Shown: in pieces, positions 8,387 to 17,553 of the stretch | How the letters are laid out: the number at the start of each line of letters is the position of its first letter | Numbering within the stretch: position 1 is the stretch's first letter | Assembly (NCBI GenBank): GCA_963786765.1 | Contig: CAWBAJ010000007.1 | Span: forward strand, 62,001 to 126,000 | Length of the DNA stretch: 64,000 nucleotides | Direction of reading: 5' to 3' | From: DATKNA01 sp963786765 | GTDB taxonomy: Bacteria; Actinomycetota; Actinomycetes; Actinomycetales; Kineosporiaceae | Notes under the pieces: generated by a model | What the model was told of the DNA's origin: nothing | Databases searched by the model: none | Seen by the model: the letters and a program-made list of their open reading frames with translations, nothing else | Made by a program: the position numbers and the translations under genes

Positions 8387-9216
8387 GCGGCGTCGTGGAG
8401 ACCGGCAGTTCCTTCCGGCTCGCAGTCTCCGCCGAGATGGTGCTCCTCGACCTGCCGTTCGAGGAGCGCGTCCGGCGCATCAGCGACCTCGGATTCGAGG
8501 TCGAGATCTGGGACTGGACCCGCAAGGACATCGCCTCCCTGGCCAGGACCGGAGCGACGTTCTCGTCCATGACCGGCTACGTCACCGGCGCTCTCGCAGA
8601 CCGCGACGGCGCCGAGCAGCTGCTCGCCACCGCCGAGCAGTCCCTGCGGGTAGCCGAGCAGCTCGACTGCCCCCGGCTCAACGTGCACGGCACCGGCCTG
8701 GACGACCGCGGCCTTCCCGTGCACCCCTGCGAGGTCGTGACGCCGCCAATGTGGCTGACAGCCGGGAAGACCCTGACCCGCCTGGCCGAGCTGGCGGAGA
8801 GAGTCGGACGGGTGTTCACCCTCGAGAACCTCAACACTGCTGTCGACCACCCCGGCGTCCCGTTCGCCACAGCGGCGGACACACTCACCCTGGTCGAGGC
8901 CGTCGACAACCCGCACCTGCGCCTCAACCTGGACCTCTACCACGCACAGGTCGGCGAGGGGAACCTCGTCCAGCTCGTCGAGCGCGCCCTGCCATACGTC
9001 GGCGAGATCCAGGTCGCCGACGTCCCTGGCCGCTGCGAACCCGGCACCGGCGAGATCCACTACCCCGCGGTCGCAGCCGCCCTGGACCGCCTCGGCTACG
9101 ACGGCGTCGTCGGGCTCGAAGCCTGGGCCGCCAACGACTCCACCGAGGCCCTCGATCGCTTCCGCCGAGCCTTCACCATTCGGCGCCGGTTCGAGGGGCG
9201 GGACTCCGCAGGATGA
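8383..9216 (+). CDS. Sugar-phosphate isomerase/epimerase-like TIM-barrel protein (hydroxypyruvate-isomerase-like)
   Basis: AP-endonuclease-2-fold TIM barrel of 277 residues. ISDLGFEVEIWDW, LNVHGTG, FTLENLN, LNLDLYHAQVGEGN, EIQVADVPGR and VGLEAWA are typical of hydroxypyruvate isomerase, IolI and related xylose-isomerase-like enzymes, with Glu/Asp/His/Glu metal ligands in the strand ends. The start GTG 8383 overlaps the previous stop codon (GTGA), so the two genes are translationally coupled. Together with the Gfo/Idh dehydrogenase it probably interconverts an oxidised sugar or cyclitol. The apparent longer reading frame upstream is merely open in the wrong frame through the dehydrogenase gene. 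Confidence 0.85.
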   Translation: MSGVVETGSSFRLAVSAEMVLLDLPFEERVRRISDLGFEVEIWDWTRKDIASLARTGATFSSMTGYVTGALADRDGAEQLLATAEQSLRVAEQLDCPRLNVHGTGLDDRGLPVHPCEVVTPPMWLTAGKTLTRLAELAERVGRVFTLENLNTAVDHPGVPFATAADTLTLVEAVDNPHLRLNLDLYHAQVGEGNLVQLVERALPYVGEIQVADVPGRCEPGTGEIHYPAVAAALDRLGYDGVVGLEAWAANDSTEALDRFRRAFTIRRRFEGRDSAG

Positions 9217-9225
9217 CCTGCCCGC

Positions 9226-9254
9226 GTCGTGGGTAGCAACGCGTCGCCCACGAC
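9226..9254. terminator. Bidirectional hairpin between convergent genes
   Basis: 8-bp perfect arms GTCGTGGG (9226-9233) and CCCACGAC (9247-9254) with a 13-base loop, between the isomerase stop codon and the convergent TetR stop codon. Confidence 0.5.
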
Positions 9255-9264
9255 CCTGCGTGTC

Positions 9265-9984
9265 TCAGCGGCGCCCGGCGGAGGTCCAGGCCCCCTCATG
9301 GAGTCGTTCGAACCCGTCGAGCAAGATATCCAGGGCGAACTCGAACTCGAACTGGTCGTCGCAGCCCCCGCCGACGACGGAGCTCTGGTCGTGTGCGATG
9401 GCCATGGCAATCTCGTGGCTGTAGGGGTACATGCTCGCCATCTGGTCGAGCGCGGCGGCCTGTGCTTCGGGGGCGACGTCGACGGCCTCGGACGTCGGCG
9501 CGTCGGCGAACACGTCCTGGGTGAACCCCCATATCCGGCCGGCCAGGGCGTGCAGGACGTGATGGGTCAGGTCGACGGAGAGGCCACCGGCCCGAAAGAG
9601 GCCGATCATCGACTCCATGTAGCCGAGCATGACGGGCGTCATGCTCGTCCGTGACTCGATGGCGGCACGGGCCCAGGGGTGGCGCACCAGGGCTCGTCGG
9701 GCCGAGAGGATGCGTTCTCGAACGGCGCTCTTCCAGCCGGCGCCGGCAATCGCTGGATCGATCTCACTGATGATGATGTCGACCATCCCGTCGATGAGAT
9801 CGTCCTTGTTGGCCACGTGCTTGTAGAGCGCCATAGGCACCACACCGAGCTCCTGGGCCAGGCTGCGCATGGTGACTGAGTCGAGGCCCGCGTCGTCGGC
9901 GAGGGCGACGGCGGCGCGCAGCGCTCGGTCCCGCGTGACCCGGGGACGCTGCCCGCCGACTGATTCCCGGACGGACTGACTCAT
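9265..9984 (-). CDS. TetR-family transcriptional regulator (TetR_C_1 type)
   Basis: Repressor of about 239 residues. The N-terminal TetR HTH runs TRDRALRAAVALADDAGL, then VTMRSLAQELGVVPMALYKHV, and a TetR/Erm-type ligand domain follows. ATG 9984 is preferred over GTG 9990 because AGAGGA lies 7 bases before it. The gene is divergent from a DUF4386 membrane protein. Two GGTGTAC dyads (10026-10044 and 10061-10077) lie in the 119-bp intergenic region and are its probable operators, so it should control itself and the membrane protein. The ligand is unknown. Confidence 0.9.
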   Translation of the reverse strand: MSQSVRESVGGQRPRVTRDRALRAAVALADDAGLDSVTMRSLAQELGVVPMALYKHVANKDDLIDGMVDIIISEIDPAIAGAGWKSAVRERILSARRALVRHPWARAAIESRTSMTPVMLGYMESMIGLFRAGGLSVDLTHHVLHALAGRIWGFTQDVFADAPTSEAVDVAPEAQAAALDQMASMYPYSHEIAMAIAHDQSSVVGGGCDDQFEFEFALDILLDGFERLHEGAWTSAGRR

Positions 9985-10020
9985 TCGCACATCCTCTCGT
10001 CCGTGGCCACCGGCGCACCC

Positions 10021-10049
10021 TTGACAGGTGTACTGCGTACACCTTAGCT
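10021..10049 (+). promoter_or_regulatory. Predicted promoter of the DUF4386 gene
   Basis: A consensus -35 TTGACA at 10021-10026 and a -10-like TTAGCT at 10044-10049, 17 bases apart. The first TetR operator fills the spacer exactly, so repressor binding would block RNA polymerase. Confidence 0.5.
10026..10044. promoter_or_regulatory. TetR operator 1
   Basis: Perfect inverted repeat of 8+3+8 bases: AGGTGTAC, spacer TGC, GTACACCT. It shares the GGTGTAC half-site with operator 2, centred 34 bp away. Confidence 0.8.
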
Positions 10050-10060
10050 TCCGAGGAAGC

Positions 10061-10077
10061 GGTGTACGTTGTACACC
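10061..10077. promoter_or_regulatory. TetR operator 2
   Basis: Perfect inverted repeat of 7+3+7 bases: GGTGTAC, spacer GTT, GTACACC. It lies in the 5' leader of the DUF4386 gene and in the promoter zone of the tetR gene. Confidence 0.8.
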
Positions 10078-10103
10078 AAGACTAGTTAGGGACGGACTCC
10101 ATC

Positions 10104-10844
10104 ATGTACTCATCTCGAAGGATCTCGATCGCGACGGGAGCGCTGTTCGTCATCGCCACCGTCGCCGTGCTCGCGGCGGGCGCGCTCTCGCCCGTCCTCG
10201 CCGGGCCGGGCTACCTCGCGGGAGTTGTCGCTCACTCTGACCAGATGGCCGCTTCTGCCCTGCTCTACCTGATCGCGGCGGGCACCAGCGTCGGCATCGC
10301 CATCGCCCTCTACCCGCTGCTGAAGCAGACGAACGCCGCCCTGGCGCTGGGAGCGGTCGTCTTCAGGACCATCGAAGCGGTCTTCTACACGGCCGCGGTC
10401 GTGAGCCTGCTGTCCATCACGACGCTGGGCCGGCAACTCGTCGCGGCACCGGCCGGCGATCGGGCCACGATTCAAGCGATCGCGGACTACGTCCTGAGCG
10501 TTCGCGACCACTGCAACCTCGTAGCGGTCTTCGCCTTCAGCGTCGGTTCCTTCATGTACTCGGTCGTGTTCTACCGTTCACGACTCGTTCCGAGATGGCT
10601 CGCGGTCTGGGGCATGGCTGGGGCGCTCCTGATGGGGGGCGCCGGCGTGGTGTCCCTGTTCAGCGACGATCCGGTGACCGGGCAGTACCTGCTCATCCTG
10701 CCCGTCGCCCTCTGGGAGATGGTCATCGCCGTCTGGCTGCTGGTCAGAGGCTTCAGCCCCGGGACCGGCGGGAGCCCTGCCCAGATCGCGTCAGCCGTCA
10801 CAGCCCGCCACGAAGACCGCGAGCCGGCGCAGTCGCAGGCATAA
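10104..10844 (+). CDS. DUF4386-family membrane protein
   Basis: Integral membrane protein of 246 residues with about six hydrophobic helices. The start ISIATGALFVIATVAVLAAG, the internal RTIEAVFYTAAVVSLL and the late YRSRLVPRWLAVWGMAGA are hallmarks of the DUF4386 family, whose function is unknown. Expression is probably induced when the divergent TetR repressor releases its two operators. No partner gene is obvious. The next reading frame is a 35-residue peptide. Confidence 0.85.
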   Translation: MYSSRRISIATGALFVIATVAVLAAGALSPVLAGPGYLAGVVAHSDQMAASALLYLIAAGTSVGIAIALYPLLKQTNAALALGAVVFRTIEAVFYTAAVVSLLSITTLGRQLVAAPAGDRATIQAIADYVLSVRDHCNLVAVFAFSVGSFMYSVVFYRSRLVPRWLAVWGMAGALLMGGAGVVSLFSDDPVTGQYLLILPVALWEMVIAVWLLVRGFSPGTGGSPAQIASAVTARHEDREPAQSQA

Positions 10845-10870
10845 CCGTCGCCACCTACAGGAAGGCCGTG

Positions 10871-10978
10871 ATGGCAATGCGGAAACGCGCCGTTGTCCTC
10901 GTGGCGCCGGCCGTGGCGTGCCTGGCAGTCTGCGCGATTCTTGGTCCCGCTTGGGGACGTGCTTGGGGCTGGTGGTGA
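10871..10978 (+). CDS. Small 35-residue hydrophobic peptide
   Basis: The reading frame starts at ATG 10871 with AGGAAGG 5 bases upstream and encodes a short basic start (MAMRKR), a hydrophobic stretch of about 20 residues and a Trp/Gly-rich tail (GRAWGWW). It looks like a single-span or signal-like peptide and lies 26 bases after the DUF4386 gene. No family is recognised. It may be a real membrane peptide or the 5' remnant of a larger gene in this decayed region. Confidence 0.35.
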   Translation: MAMRKRAVVLVAPAVACLAVCAILGPAWGRAWGWW

Positions 10979-11125
10979 CGAGCGCCTCGTCCGACCCGGC
11001 CACAGCCGGGCTCGGCGGGGTCGCCTGTTTCGGGGGAGGCGTCCTCCGCGGGCCAACGCGAGGCTGACACCCTCGCCGGGTTCGAGCCCCGCCGCGCCTG
11101 ATCCCCACGTCACGCGGAGGTCCGC

Positions 11126-11698
11126 GTGAGCCCCGAGACGCAGAGCCCGTCGACGGCGGAGGCGGGCACGCCCTCGGCCGCACCGAGAGGGTTGCGGATC
11201 GGGTGGGTCGCGGGCGCAGCCTGTCTGCTTCTCGCCGCCGTGGCCGGGGGGCTCGCAGGCGCGGCCTTCGCGGGACGCGGTCCGGACCGTGTCTGCGCCG
11301 CTGACGAGGTCGCGGCCAAGGGGCTGCCCAGCGTCGTGACGATCGAGGCGCAGAGCGCCGGGGCCGCCGGGACGGGATCGGTGAGGTGATCCGAGCCGAC
11401 GGGTACATCCTGACGAACGACCACGTGATCGCGCCGGCAGGGACCGGCGGGCAGCTGACCGTCCGCTTCGAGGACGGGACGACGGCCCCGCACCGGCGGC
11501 CCGGCCCAGACGGCAGGCCTGCGCGCCGGGGACGTCGTGACCGCGCTCGACGGCCACGAGGTCACGGACGTCGACCAACTCGACGCCATCAGCGTGAGCA
11601 GGAGCCCGGGCGAGACGGTCCGGGTCACCTACCGCCCGGCAGGAGCCAGCGCCGATGCGACGCTCACGCTGGGCCCACTGCCGAGCCCGGTCCCCTGA
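11126..11698 (+). pseudogene. Remnant of an HtrA/DegP-like membrane-anchored serine protease
   Basis: The N-terminal part has one membrane span (WVAGAACLLLAAVAGG), then the start of a trypsin-like domain with SVVTIEAQSAGAAGTG. After a single-base frame break near 11380 it continues as EVIRADGYILTNDHVI, retaining the catalytic-histidine motif. From about 11490 the sequence jumps directly to a C-terminal PDZ domain (AGLRAGDVVTALDGHEVTDV, in another frame) and stops at 11698. The catalytic Asp and the GNSGG serine region are absent, so roughly 400-500 bp have been deleted. It cannot make an active protease. Confidence 0.8.
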
Positions 11699-11840
11699 CA
11701 CCCCCTCGACGCCGCCACAGGAGCAGGAGCAGCGCGCCGGCCACCAGCGGGACCAGGAGCAGGCACACCCGCCAGATCACCAGGGCGGCGACGACGACGG
11801 AGGTGTCCACGGCATCGTCCTCGGCCAGCACGACCGTCAT
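11664..11840 (-). CDS. Short membrane-spanning reading frame, possible gene fragment
   Basis: A 58-residue frame from ATG 11840 has one strong helix (VVVAALVIWRVCLLLVPLVA) followed by a basic stretch. It loosely resembles the C-terminal end of LPG-synthase/UPF0104-type membrane proteins. It overlaps the protease remnant's 3' end on the opposite strand and starts 51 bases past the stop codon of the upstream hypothetical gene. It may be a fragment left by a deletion, or not a gene. Confidence 0.25.
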   Translation of the reverse strand: MTVVLAEDDAVDTSVVVAALVIWRVCLLLVPLVAGALLLLLWRRRGGVRGPGSAVGPA

Positions 11841-11891
11841 GGCGGTGTCGAGCGCGCTCCTCTGTGACGGCTCACCCCTCGACCGAGCGCC

Positions 11892-12407
11892 TCAGCGGGC
11901 GTCCCGCTTGGCCTGGCGACGGGCCCCGCTCGCCATCGTGCCCGCCCGGCGCTTCTCGCTGGCCGGCGACCGCAGGCTCCGATCACCTGTTGGCACCGCG
12001 CTGACGGAGGGGTCGTTCGACGTCCCCTCACGCGCGCCGGACGCGCCCGGTCCACCGCCCTTTCCCGCCTGGGCCGCGGCCAGCCGCTCCGTCTTGAGGT
12101 CGGCAGCCGCCTGGGCGGCGAGCAGACCGAGCTGGGTGCTGACGCGCGACAGTGCTTCCTCGAACACCTCGGCCTTCTGCCGGGCCCGGGTGTTCTTGTG
12201 CCGAGCGCCCCCGCGGGCACCCTGCTCAGGCACCCGGGCCGCTGCCTGCCGCCGGTACTGGCTCACGTACTTGGACCGCGCTCGCCGCACCCGCGCATGC
12301 AGGGCGACGACGGCGTCCTCGTCGAGATCGGCCAGCGCGGGCGCCGCCGTCTCACCCACGAGAAGCCGCTCGGCGTCGTTGAGCACCGCCAGGAGTGACG
12401 CATCCAT
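11892..12407 (-). CDS. Hypothetical Arg/Ala-rich, helix-forming protein
   Basis: Protein of 171 residues from ATG 12407, with GAGGGG about 5 bases before the start. Its N-terminal half is helical (DASLLAVLNDAERLL, then LDEDAVVALHARVRRARSKY), a basic middle HKNTRARQKAEVFEEAL follows, and the C-terminus is low-complexity and Lys/Arg-rich. The charge and predicted helices would suit a nucleic-acid-associated protein, but no domain is recognised. The frame is open upstream to 12578 but without coding character. Confidence 0.6.
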   Translation of the reverse strand: MDASLLAVLNDAERLLVGETAAPALADLDEDAVVALHARVRRARSKYVSQYRRQAAARVPEQGARGGARHKNTRARQKAEVFEEALSRVSTQLGLLAAQAAADLKTERLAAAQAGKGGGPGASGAREGTSNDPSVSAVPTGDRSLRSPASEKRRAGTMASGARRQAKRDAR

Positions 12408-12511
12408 GTGGCCCCTCGCTTCCTCGACGGCGCACAACGGTAGGGGGTTCACGAGATCGGCGGCGCACCCGTTCCGGGCGAGTCCGGACCCCCGGCTGCG
12501 AGACTGACCGG

Positions 12512-13196
12512 GTGCCCCGGGAGTACGCCCCTGCGACGCGCGAGACTCTGAGGTGGGTCGCACGCCAGGTCCATCCACGCGCTCGGGTGACCGCGGCTCG
12601 CCGCTTGTCAGGCGGGATCACGGCCGACATGGACTGGATCATCGTCTCCTCCCCGCACGGCCTCACGGACGTGGTGCTGCGCCGTTGGCCGCCCGACGAC
12701 TGGGCGACCGGCCTGGTGACACGCGAAGCCCTAGGGCATCGGTACGGTTCACTACCGCTCTCTCAACTGGGTGACCGATCGCGGCCTGCGCGACGCCGCT
12801 CACGAAGCCGCATCGGGCGCGCTCGTCGACGAGAAGGTCTTGGTGCACGGCGACTACCAGCACTTCAACGTGCTGTGGTGTGAAGGGCGGCTCACCGGGG
12901 TCGTGGACTGGCCGAACGCCGGCATCGGCAACCGAGGCAGCGACGTCGGGCACTGCAGACTCAACCTGGCGGTTCTGTTCGACGCTCAGACGGCCGGCGA
13001 CTACCTGAGGATGTACGAGCATGCCGCCGGCGTCCGGGTGGACCGTCGAGCCGACCTGCGCGCGTTGCTCTGCTTCGACCTCGAGTGGCAGCGTTTCATC
13101 CCGCGTCAGGTGGATGGCCGGGCTCCCCTCGACCTGGCCGGGATGCCTGGCCGTGTTGCTGCCGCGATCCGCGGTGCGCTGGGCGGAATCCAGTAG
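12512..13196 (+). pseudogene. Aminoglycoside-phosphotransferase-family remnant with internal deletion
   Basis: The N-lobe start is present from GTG 12512 (TLRWVARQVHP, RLSGGITADMDWIIV, VVLRRWPPDDW), then the frame is lost near 12730, where a TAG occurs in the other frame. The C-lobe resumes in another frame with HYRSLNWVTDRGL and retains the catalytic VLVHGDYQHFNVLW and GVVDWPNAG metal-binding motifs. The usual 90-110 residues linking the lobes are missing, so this is a deleted and frameshifted gene of the APH kinase superfamily. It was probably never an antibiotic determinant, as this superfamily is broad. Confidence 0.8.
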
Positions 13197-13282
13197 CAGC
13201 AGGGGTGGTCCTGTCGTCCATTCCCACGGCACGCCCCGAGCGCTAGGGTCCAGTGGATCACCACATCATGGGGAGGTGCGCG

Positions 13283-13570
13283 ATGAGCGCTACGGTGACG
13301 CTGACCCTGCCGGTGCTGCGCCAGGGGAGCAACGAGGTCGCGACGGTGCGCCGGCTGCAGGAGATGCTCAACGTCTTCGTCGGCGGAGCCGAGGAGGGGG
13401 GTCACGCCCACCCGATCCCGGTCGACGGGGAGTTCGGCCCGCAGACCGAACAAGCCGTGCGGACGTTCCAGGCCGCCGACGTCGGCGACCTCCAGGTGGA
13501 CGGCATCGTCGGCGCGCAGACCTGGACGAAGCTGCTCACGCAGTGGCTCACGACTTCCGGCCCCGCCTGA
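13283..13570 (+). CDS. Small peptidoglycan-binding-domain protein
   Basis: A 95-residue protein consisting almost wholly of one PGBD-1 domain: LRQGSNEVATVRRLQEML, then VDGEFGPQTEQAVRTFQ and VDGIVGAQTWTKLL. There is no signal peptide and no catalytic domain, so either it is exported by an unknown route or it acts inside the cell. GGGGAGG precedes ATG 13283 by 6 bases. It ends 3 bases from the convergent GH3 gene. Isolated PGBD proteins of this kind occur in actinobacteria. Their role is unknown. Confidence 0.8.
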   Translation: MSATVTLTLPVLRQGSNEVATVRRLQEMLNVFVGGAEEGGHAHPIPVDGEFGPQTEQAVRTFQAADVGDLQVDGIVGAQTWTKLLTQWLTTSGPA

Positions 13571-13573
13571 CCG

Positions 13574-16046
13574 CTACGAGAGCGTGATCGTGCCGCTGAG
13601 ACGCAGGTCCTGCGACGAGGCGCCGAGAACGATCCGGAACTGCCCCAGCACCGCGACCCACGAACGGGTGGCGGTGTCCCAGCAGGATCGTTCCCGAATG
13701 CCCAGGCGAAGCTCGGCCTGCTGGACTTGGCCGGGGTCGAGCACGAGGTCGCGGAAGCCGCGTAACTGCAGGAGCGGCTCGTCGGCCGCATCGGGGTAGC
13801 CCAGGTAGAGCTGCGCCACCTCGCGGCCCCGCCGGCTGCCCACATTGCGCACCGACCAGCGGACGACGATCTCCTCGGCCTCGACCGCGATGCCAAGGTC
13901 GTCGTACTCGAAGCGTGTGTAGCTGAGTCCGTGGCCGAAGGGGAACAACGGGACCTGGCCCGTGGACTGCCACCAGCGGTACCCGACCAGCAGATCCTCC
14001 TCGTACCGCACCACGCCGTCGACGCCCGGGTAACGCCGGGGGTTCTGCGCCGCGGGATGCTGGTCGTCGGCGGCGGGGAACGTCATGGGCAGCCGGCCGG
14101 AGGGGTTGACGGCCCCGAAGAGGACGTCCGCGAGCGCGTCTCCGCTCTCCTGACCCGGGTACCAGGCCGCCACGACCGCCGGTACCTGCTCGAGCCACGG
14201 CATCAGGACCGGACCCGCGGTGTGCAGGACGACGACGGTGCGGGGATTGGCAGCGGCTACCGCAGCAATGAGCCCGTCCTGGTCGCCGGGCAGATTCAGA
14301 CTGGGGACGTCGCCGCCCTCGGTGCGGAGGTCGTTGACGACCACGACGGCGGCGTCGCTGGAGCGGGCGGCCTCGACGGCGCGCGCGAGGAGATCCGGGT
14401 CGGGCGGCAGCATCCCCACGCTGACGCGGGGGGTTCGCCTCTCGAGCAGCTCCGCGCGGTAGAGCACCTCGAGGCGGACGGGTGAACCGGCCGCCAGGGG
14501 CACCGCCGCGTGCTGGACCGTGGTCATGTCTCGGCCGTCGTTCTCGAGCGATCGCAGGTTCCCGATGCGCAGCACCGCATGCCCGGAGACGTCGAGGGAG
14601 AACCGGTGCTCCCCGGTGGTGCCGGGAGTGAACGTCGTGACCCATCGGGCGGACCACACGCCTCGCAGGTCAGGGCCTCGGGACAGTTCCTCGTCGATCA
14701 TCGGCTCCAGCGCCGTCAGCGGGTCGCCGCCGAGGTCAGGGCCGGCGTAGTACTCGGCGTCCCAGCCGTGCTCCCCGCTGCGCGCTTGCAGGGCTTCGGC
14801 TGGAATCGCGGGCAGCATGCCGGTGCCAGCCGTGCCCGGGCTGAAGCGGACGTCGATCTCGCGGCCGCAGCGCGCTCGGATCCCGTCGAGCGGTGTGACC
14901 ACGACGTCGGAGTGCACCAGCGCCGAACCACCGCCGGTGATCATCGGGTCGCTGTCCGCCGCGACGCCGATCACGGCGACGCTCCGCACATCGCCGCCCA
15001 AGGGCAGCGCGTCGCGTTCGTTGCGCAGGAGCACGGTGCCCGCGGCGGCCGCCTCGCGCGCCAGCGCACGGTGTTCGGGGCTCGTCGCCGTCGCCTCGGC
15101 GTGGTCACCGCCCTCCGAGGTGAGGCTCACGGCGTTCATGGCGGTGAGGACGCGGGCGACCATGTCGTCGAGCCGCTCCGCCGGGACCTCGCCCGATTCC
15201 ACCGCCGCAGCCAGGTCCGGCCCGAAGTGTTCGGGGTAGTGCGGCAGCGGACCGTACGGCATCTCCACGTCGAGGCCGCCGACGGCGGACGAGGCGGCGC
15301 CGTGCGTCGCGCCCCAGTCCGACATCGTCGAAGCCCAGGAAACCCCATTCCTCCTGCAGGATCTCGACCATCAGGTGGCGGTTCTCCGCCGCGAACGTGC
15401 CGTTGATCCTGTTGTAGGCGGCCATCACGGACAGGACGCCGGCCTGCACCGACGCCTCGAACGCGGGCAGGTAGATCTCGCGGAGCGCTCGTTCGCTGAC
15501 GACGGCGTCGACGTCCCAGCGGTTGTTCTCCTGGTTGTTCGCGGCCAGGTGTTTGACGGTCGCGATCGCCCCCGCGCTCTGGACGCCGCGGATCTGCGCC
15601 TGAGCGAGCGCCGAGGCGAGGTAGGGGTCCTCCCCCAGCGTTTCGAAGGAGCGGCCCCAGTGCGGGATGCGCAGGATGTTCACCGTCGGCGTCAGAGCGA
15701 CCCCGTGTCCCTTACGGACGTGCTCCGTGCCGATGGCCGCCCCGAGCCGGGTCATCAGGTCCCGATTCCAGCTCGCAGCCACCGCGATCGAGGAGGGGAA
15801 CGCGGTCACGCCGGTCGCCCCGTTGCCGACGCCGTTGGGTCCGTCGGCCATCACCAGGTCGGGGATGCCGAGGCGGGGGACGCCGACGACCGTGCCACAG
15901 GTCCCGTCCGGATGGGCGCGGGACGGGCGGCCGTTGCCGTGCACGAGCTGCAGCTTCTCCTCGGGCGTCAGCTGCACCATGAGCTCCTCGGCCCTGCGGC
16001 GGGCAGAGAGGATGCGGGCCTGGACATCGGGGTCGTCGACAGTCAT
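13574..16046 (-). CDS. GH3 beta-glucosidase with PA14 insertion, frame broken once
   Basis: About 823 residues in two frames. The N-terminal TIM barrel (from ATG 16046) has the FPSSIAVAASWN and GRSFETLGEDPYLAS motifs and KHLAANNQE. One extra base near 15316-15320, after EEWGFLGF, shifts the frame just before the nucleophile motif MSDWGATHG. The rest is intact: the alpha/beta sandwich (AGTVLLRNERDALPL), a PA14-type insert around WDAEYYAGPDLGG, PFGHGLSYT, and a fibronectin-III-like C-terminus. It hydrolyses beta-glucosides and probably acts inside the cell, since no signal peptide is seen. It is third in line after the TcA and kinase-like genes and may share their transcript. It is disrupted if the sequence is correct. 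Confidence 0.85.
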
Positions 16047-16075
16047 GGTTCCGGACTTACCCAGCACCTGCGCGA

Positions 16076-17534
16076 TCAGGTCACTTCCTCCGAGGAGGTG
16101 GTGTCGGACTCGTCCGTGCTGGACTCGACCAGAACCTGCCGCTGCGGCGGACGATTCCTCGTCGTGACGTACCGCTTCTTCTCGCGGCGCGTACCCAGCC
16201 GGAACGCCGCCGCTTGGGACGGACCTCCCCGTCGGGGACTGATCGCCCCCGAGGCGAAGGACGGCAGTCCCGTTGCCGCGGGCTGCCACGTCGGGGGGGC
16301 CGCCACGTTCGTGAGGGGTGCGGGCTGGTTGACCACCCCCGGCGGCTGGTTGACCAGCGGTGGGGGAAGGTTCGGCGGGGGCGGCGGCACGACGAGAACG
16401 GGGGGCGGGCCGACGTTCGCGGGCGCGTGAACGTTTCCCGGGCATTCCCGGCGGCACTGCCGGCAGTGGAGGAATCTGCGGCTGCATGATCGGCGGTGCG
16501 CCTTTGACGACGAACTCCGGGTCGTTCGCCGATCGCCGGACTGCCTCGGCGAGGTCCGTGGCCTGGCGCTTCAGATAACTGGTCGCGGGGCCCTGCATCG
16601 CCTGGTCGTACGTCGTGTCGTCCCAGGTCGTGCCGTTCTGGCCGACGAGGGCGCCGTTCGCCTTGAGGATCCGGAGAAAGGTCTGGACCCCCTTCAGCCG
16701 ACGCATGGCGTCCTCGATCTCCCCCTCGGTCAGCACTACTGAGTCGTTCTCGCGCGGGAGCAGCTCCTTGGGCAGGTCGGACAGATCCAGGGCGAGGATC
16801 CTGTTGGCCGTCGCCTCGTCCACCAGTGCGGGCAGGCCTGCATACTTGTCCAACTTCCCGCCCGCTTCCGCCTGCTGTGCGGGCGGCTTGCCGTTCCCGA
16901 ACGACTTGTCGTCGTCGATCCCGCTTACCTCGCCCGTGGCCGGATCGACGAAGATGTTGCCCCCGTGTCGGTCGCTCTGGCCGGTGATCGCATCGAAGAG
17001 CTGCAGATCCGACATGCCCTTCTGAATCCGCGGGTCCCGGAAGTTGACCCACTGGTAGGTTTGTTCCGATATCTCGTAGTACTTCCCCTTCCGAAATTCC
17101 AGCTGGCTCGCCTTCGCTATCGCTACCATCTCCTGCATGGTGGTGTCGGCGGGTATCGGGTATTCCTTGTCGCGCTTGACCGAGTAGAGCTGCCCGCCCG
17201 GCACCTCACCGGACACGAGGCCGCGAACCTTCTTCACCTTCCCGAAGGCGTTGCGCGCGATGAGGTTCGGCATGCCGACGAACCTGGCGATGCGGGTCGA
17301 CGCCACGGCGTACTGGGACGCGGCGTCCGCCTCGTGGTGCGGCTTGAAGTACACGGTGGAGCTGCCCCACTCGCCGCCCTCCTCGGTCGGGGGGTTCGGG
17401 TTCAACGCCGCGCGCTTGACGTCGTTGAGGGATTTGGCCGGAGCATTGGCCTTGTCGATCACCAGGTGCTTTCCCTCGACGAAGGTGGCCCTCCTGGTCA
17501 GCTTGGGCTTGGCCTTCCCCTTGTTCTTCCCCAC
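16076..17534 (-). CDS. PI3/4-kinase-like fold protein with Pro-rich tail, frame broken once
   Basis: About 485 residues. The start GTG 17534 lies 19 bases after the TcA stop codon, with AAGGAG upstream. The N-terminal two thirds look like a kinase fold: STVYFKPHHE with a candidate ATP lysine at 64, the catalytic-loop-like D188-R-H-G-G-N193, and a metal-site-like IDDDKSFG at 206-213, all reminiscent of PI3/4-kinase and HipA-type kinases. One extra A near 16433 shifts the frame. The following Pro/Asn/Gln-rich tail to 16076 has the higher third-position GC, supporting it as the true frame. The tail ends in a Ser/Thr/Glu cluster. No signal peptide is seen. Its place next to TcA suggests a toxin-associated effector, but this is inference. 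Confidence 0.6.
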
Positions 17535-17553
17535 CGAAGCTCCTTCAGGTCGG

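Noticed and set aside
11080..11108. tRNA T-arm-like GGGTTCGAGCCCCG
   Set aside because: The T-stem has a mismatched outer pair, no matching acceptor or anticodon arms can be placed upstream, and no CCA follows.
15105..17534. An apparent 809-residue kinase-GH3 fusion frame
   Set aside because: It arises because both genes start in one frame and the +1 break at 16433 hides the kinase stop codon at 16076. The Pro-rich frame has higher third-position GC, so two genes are more likely.
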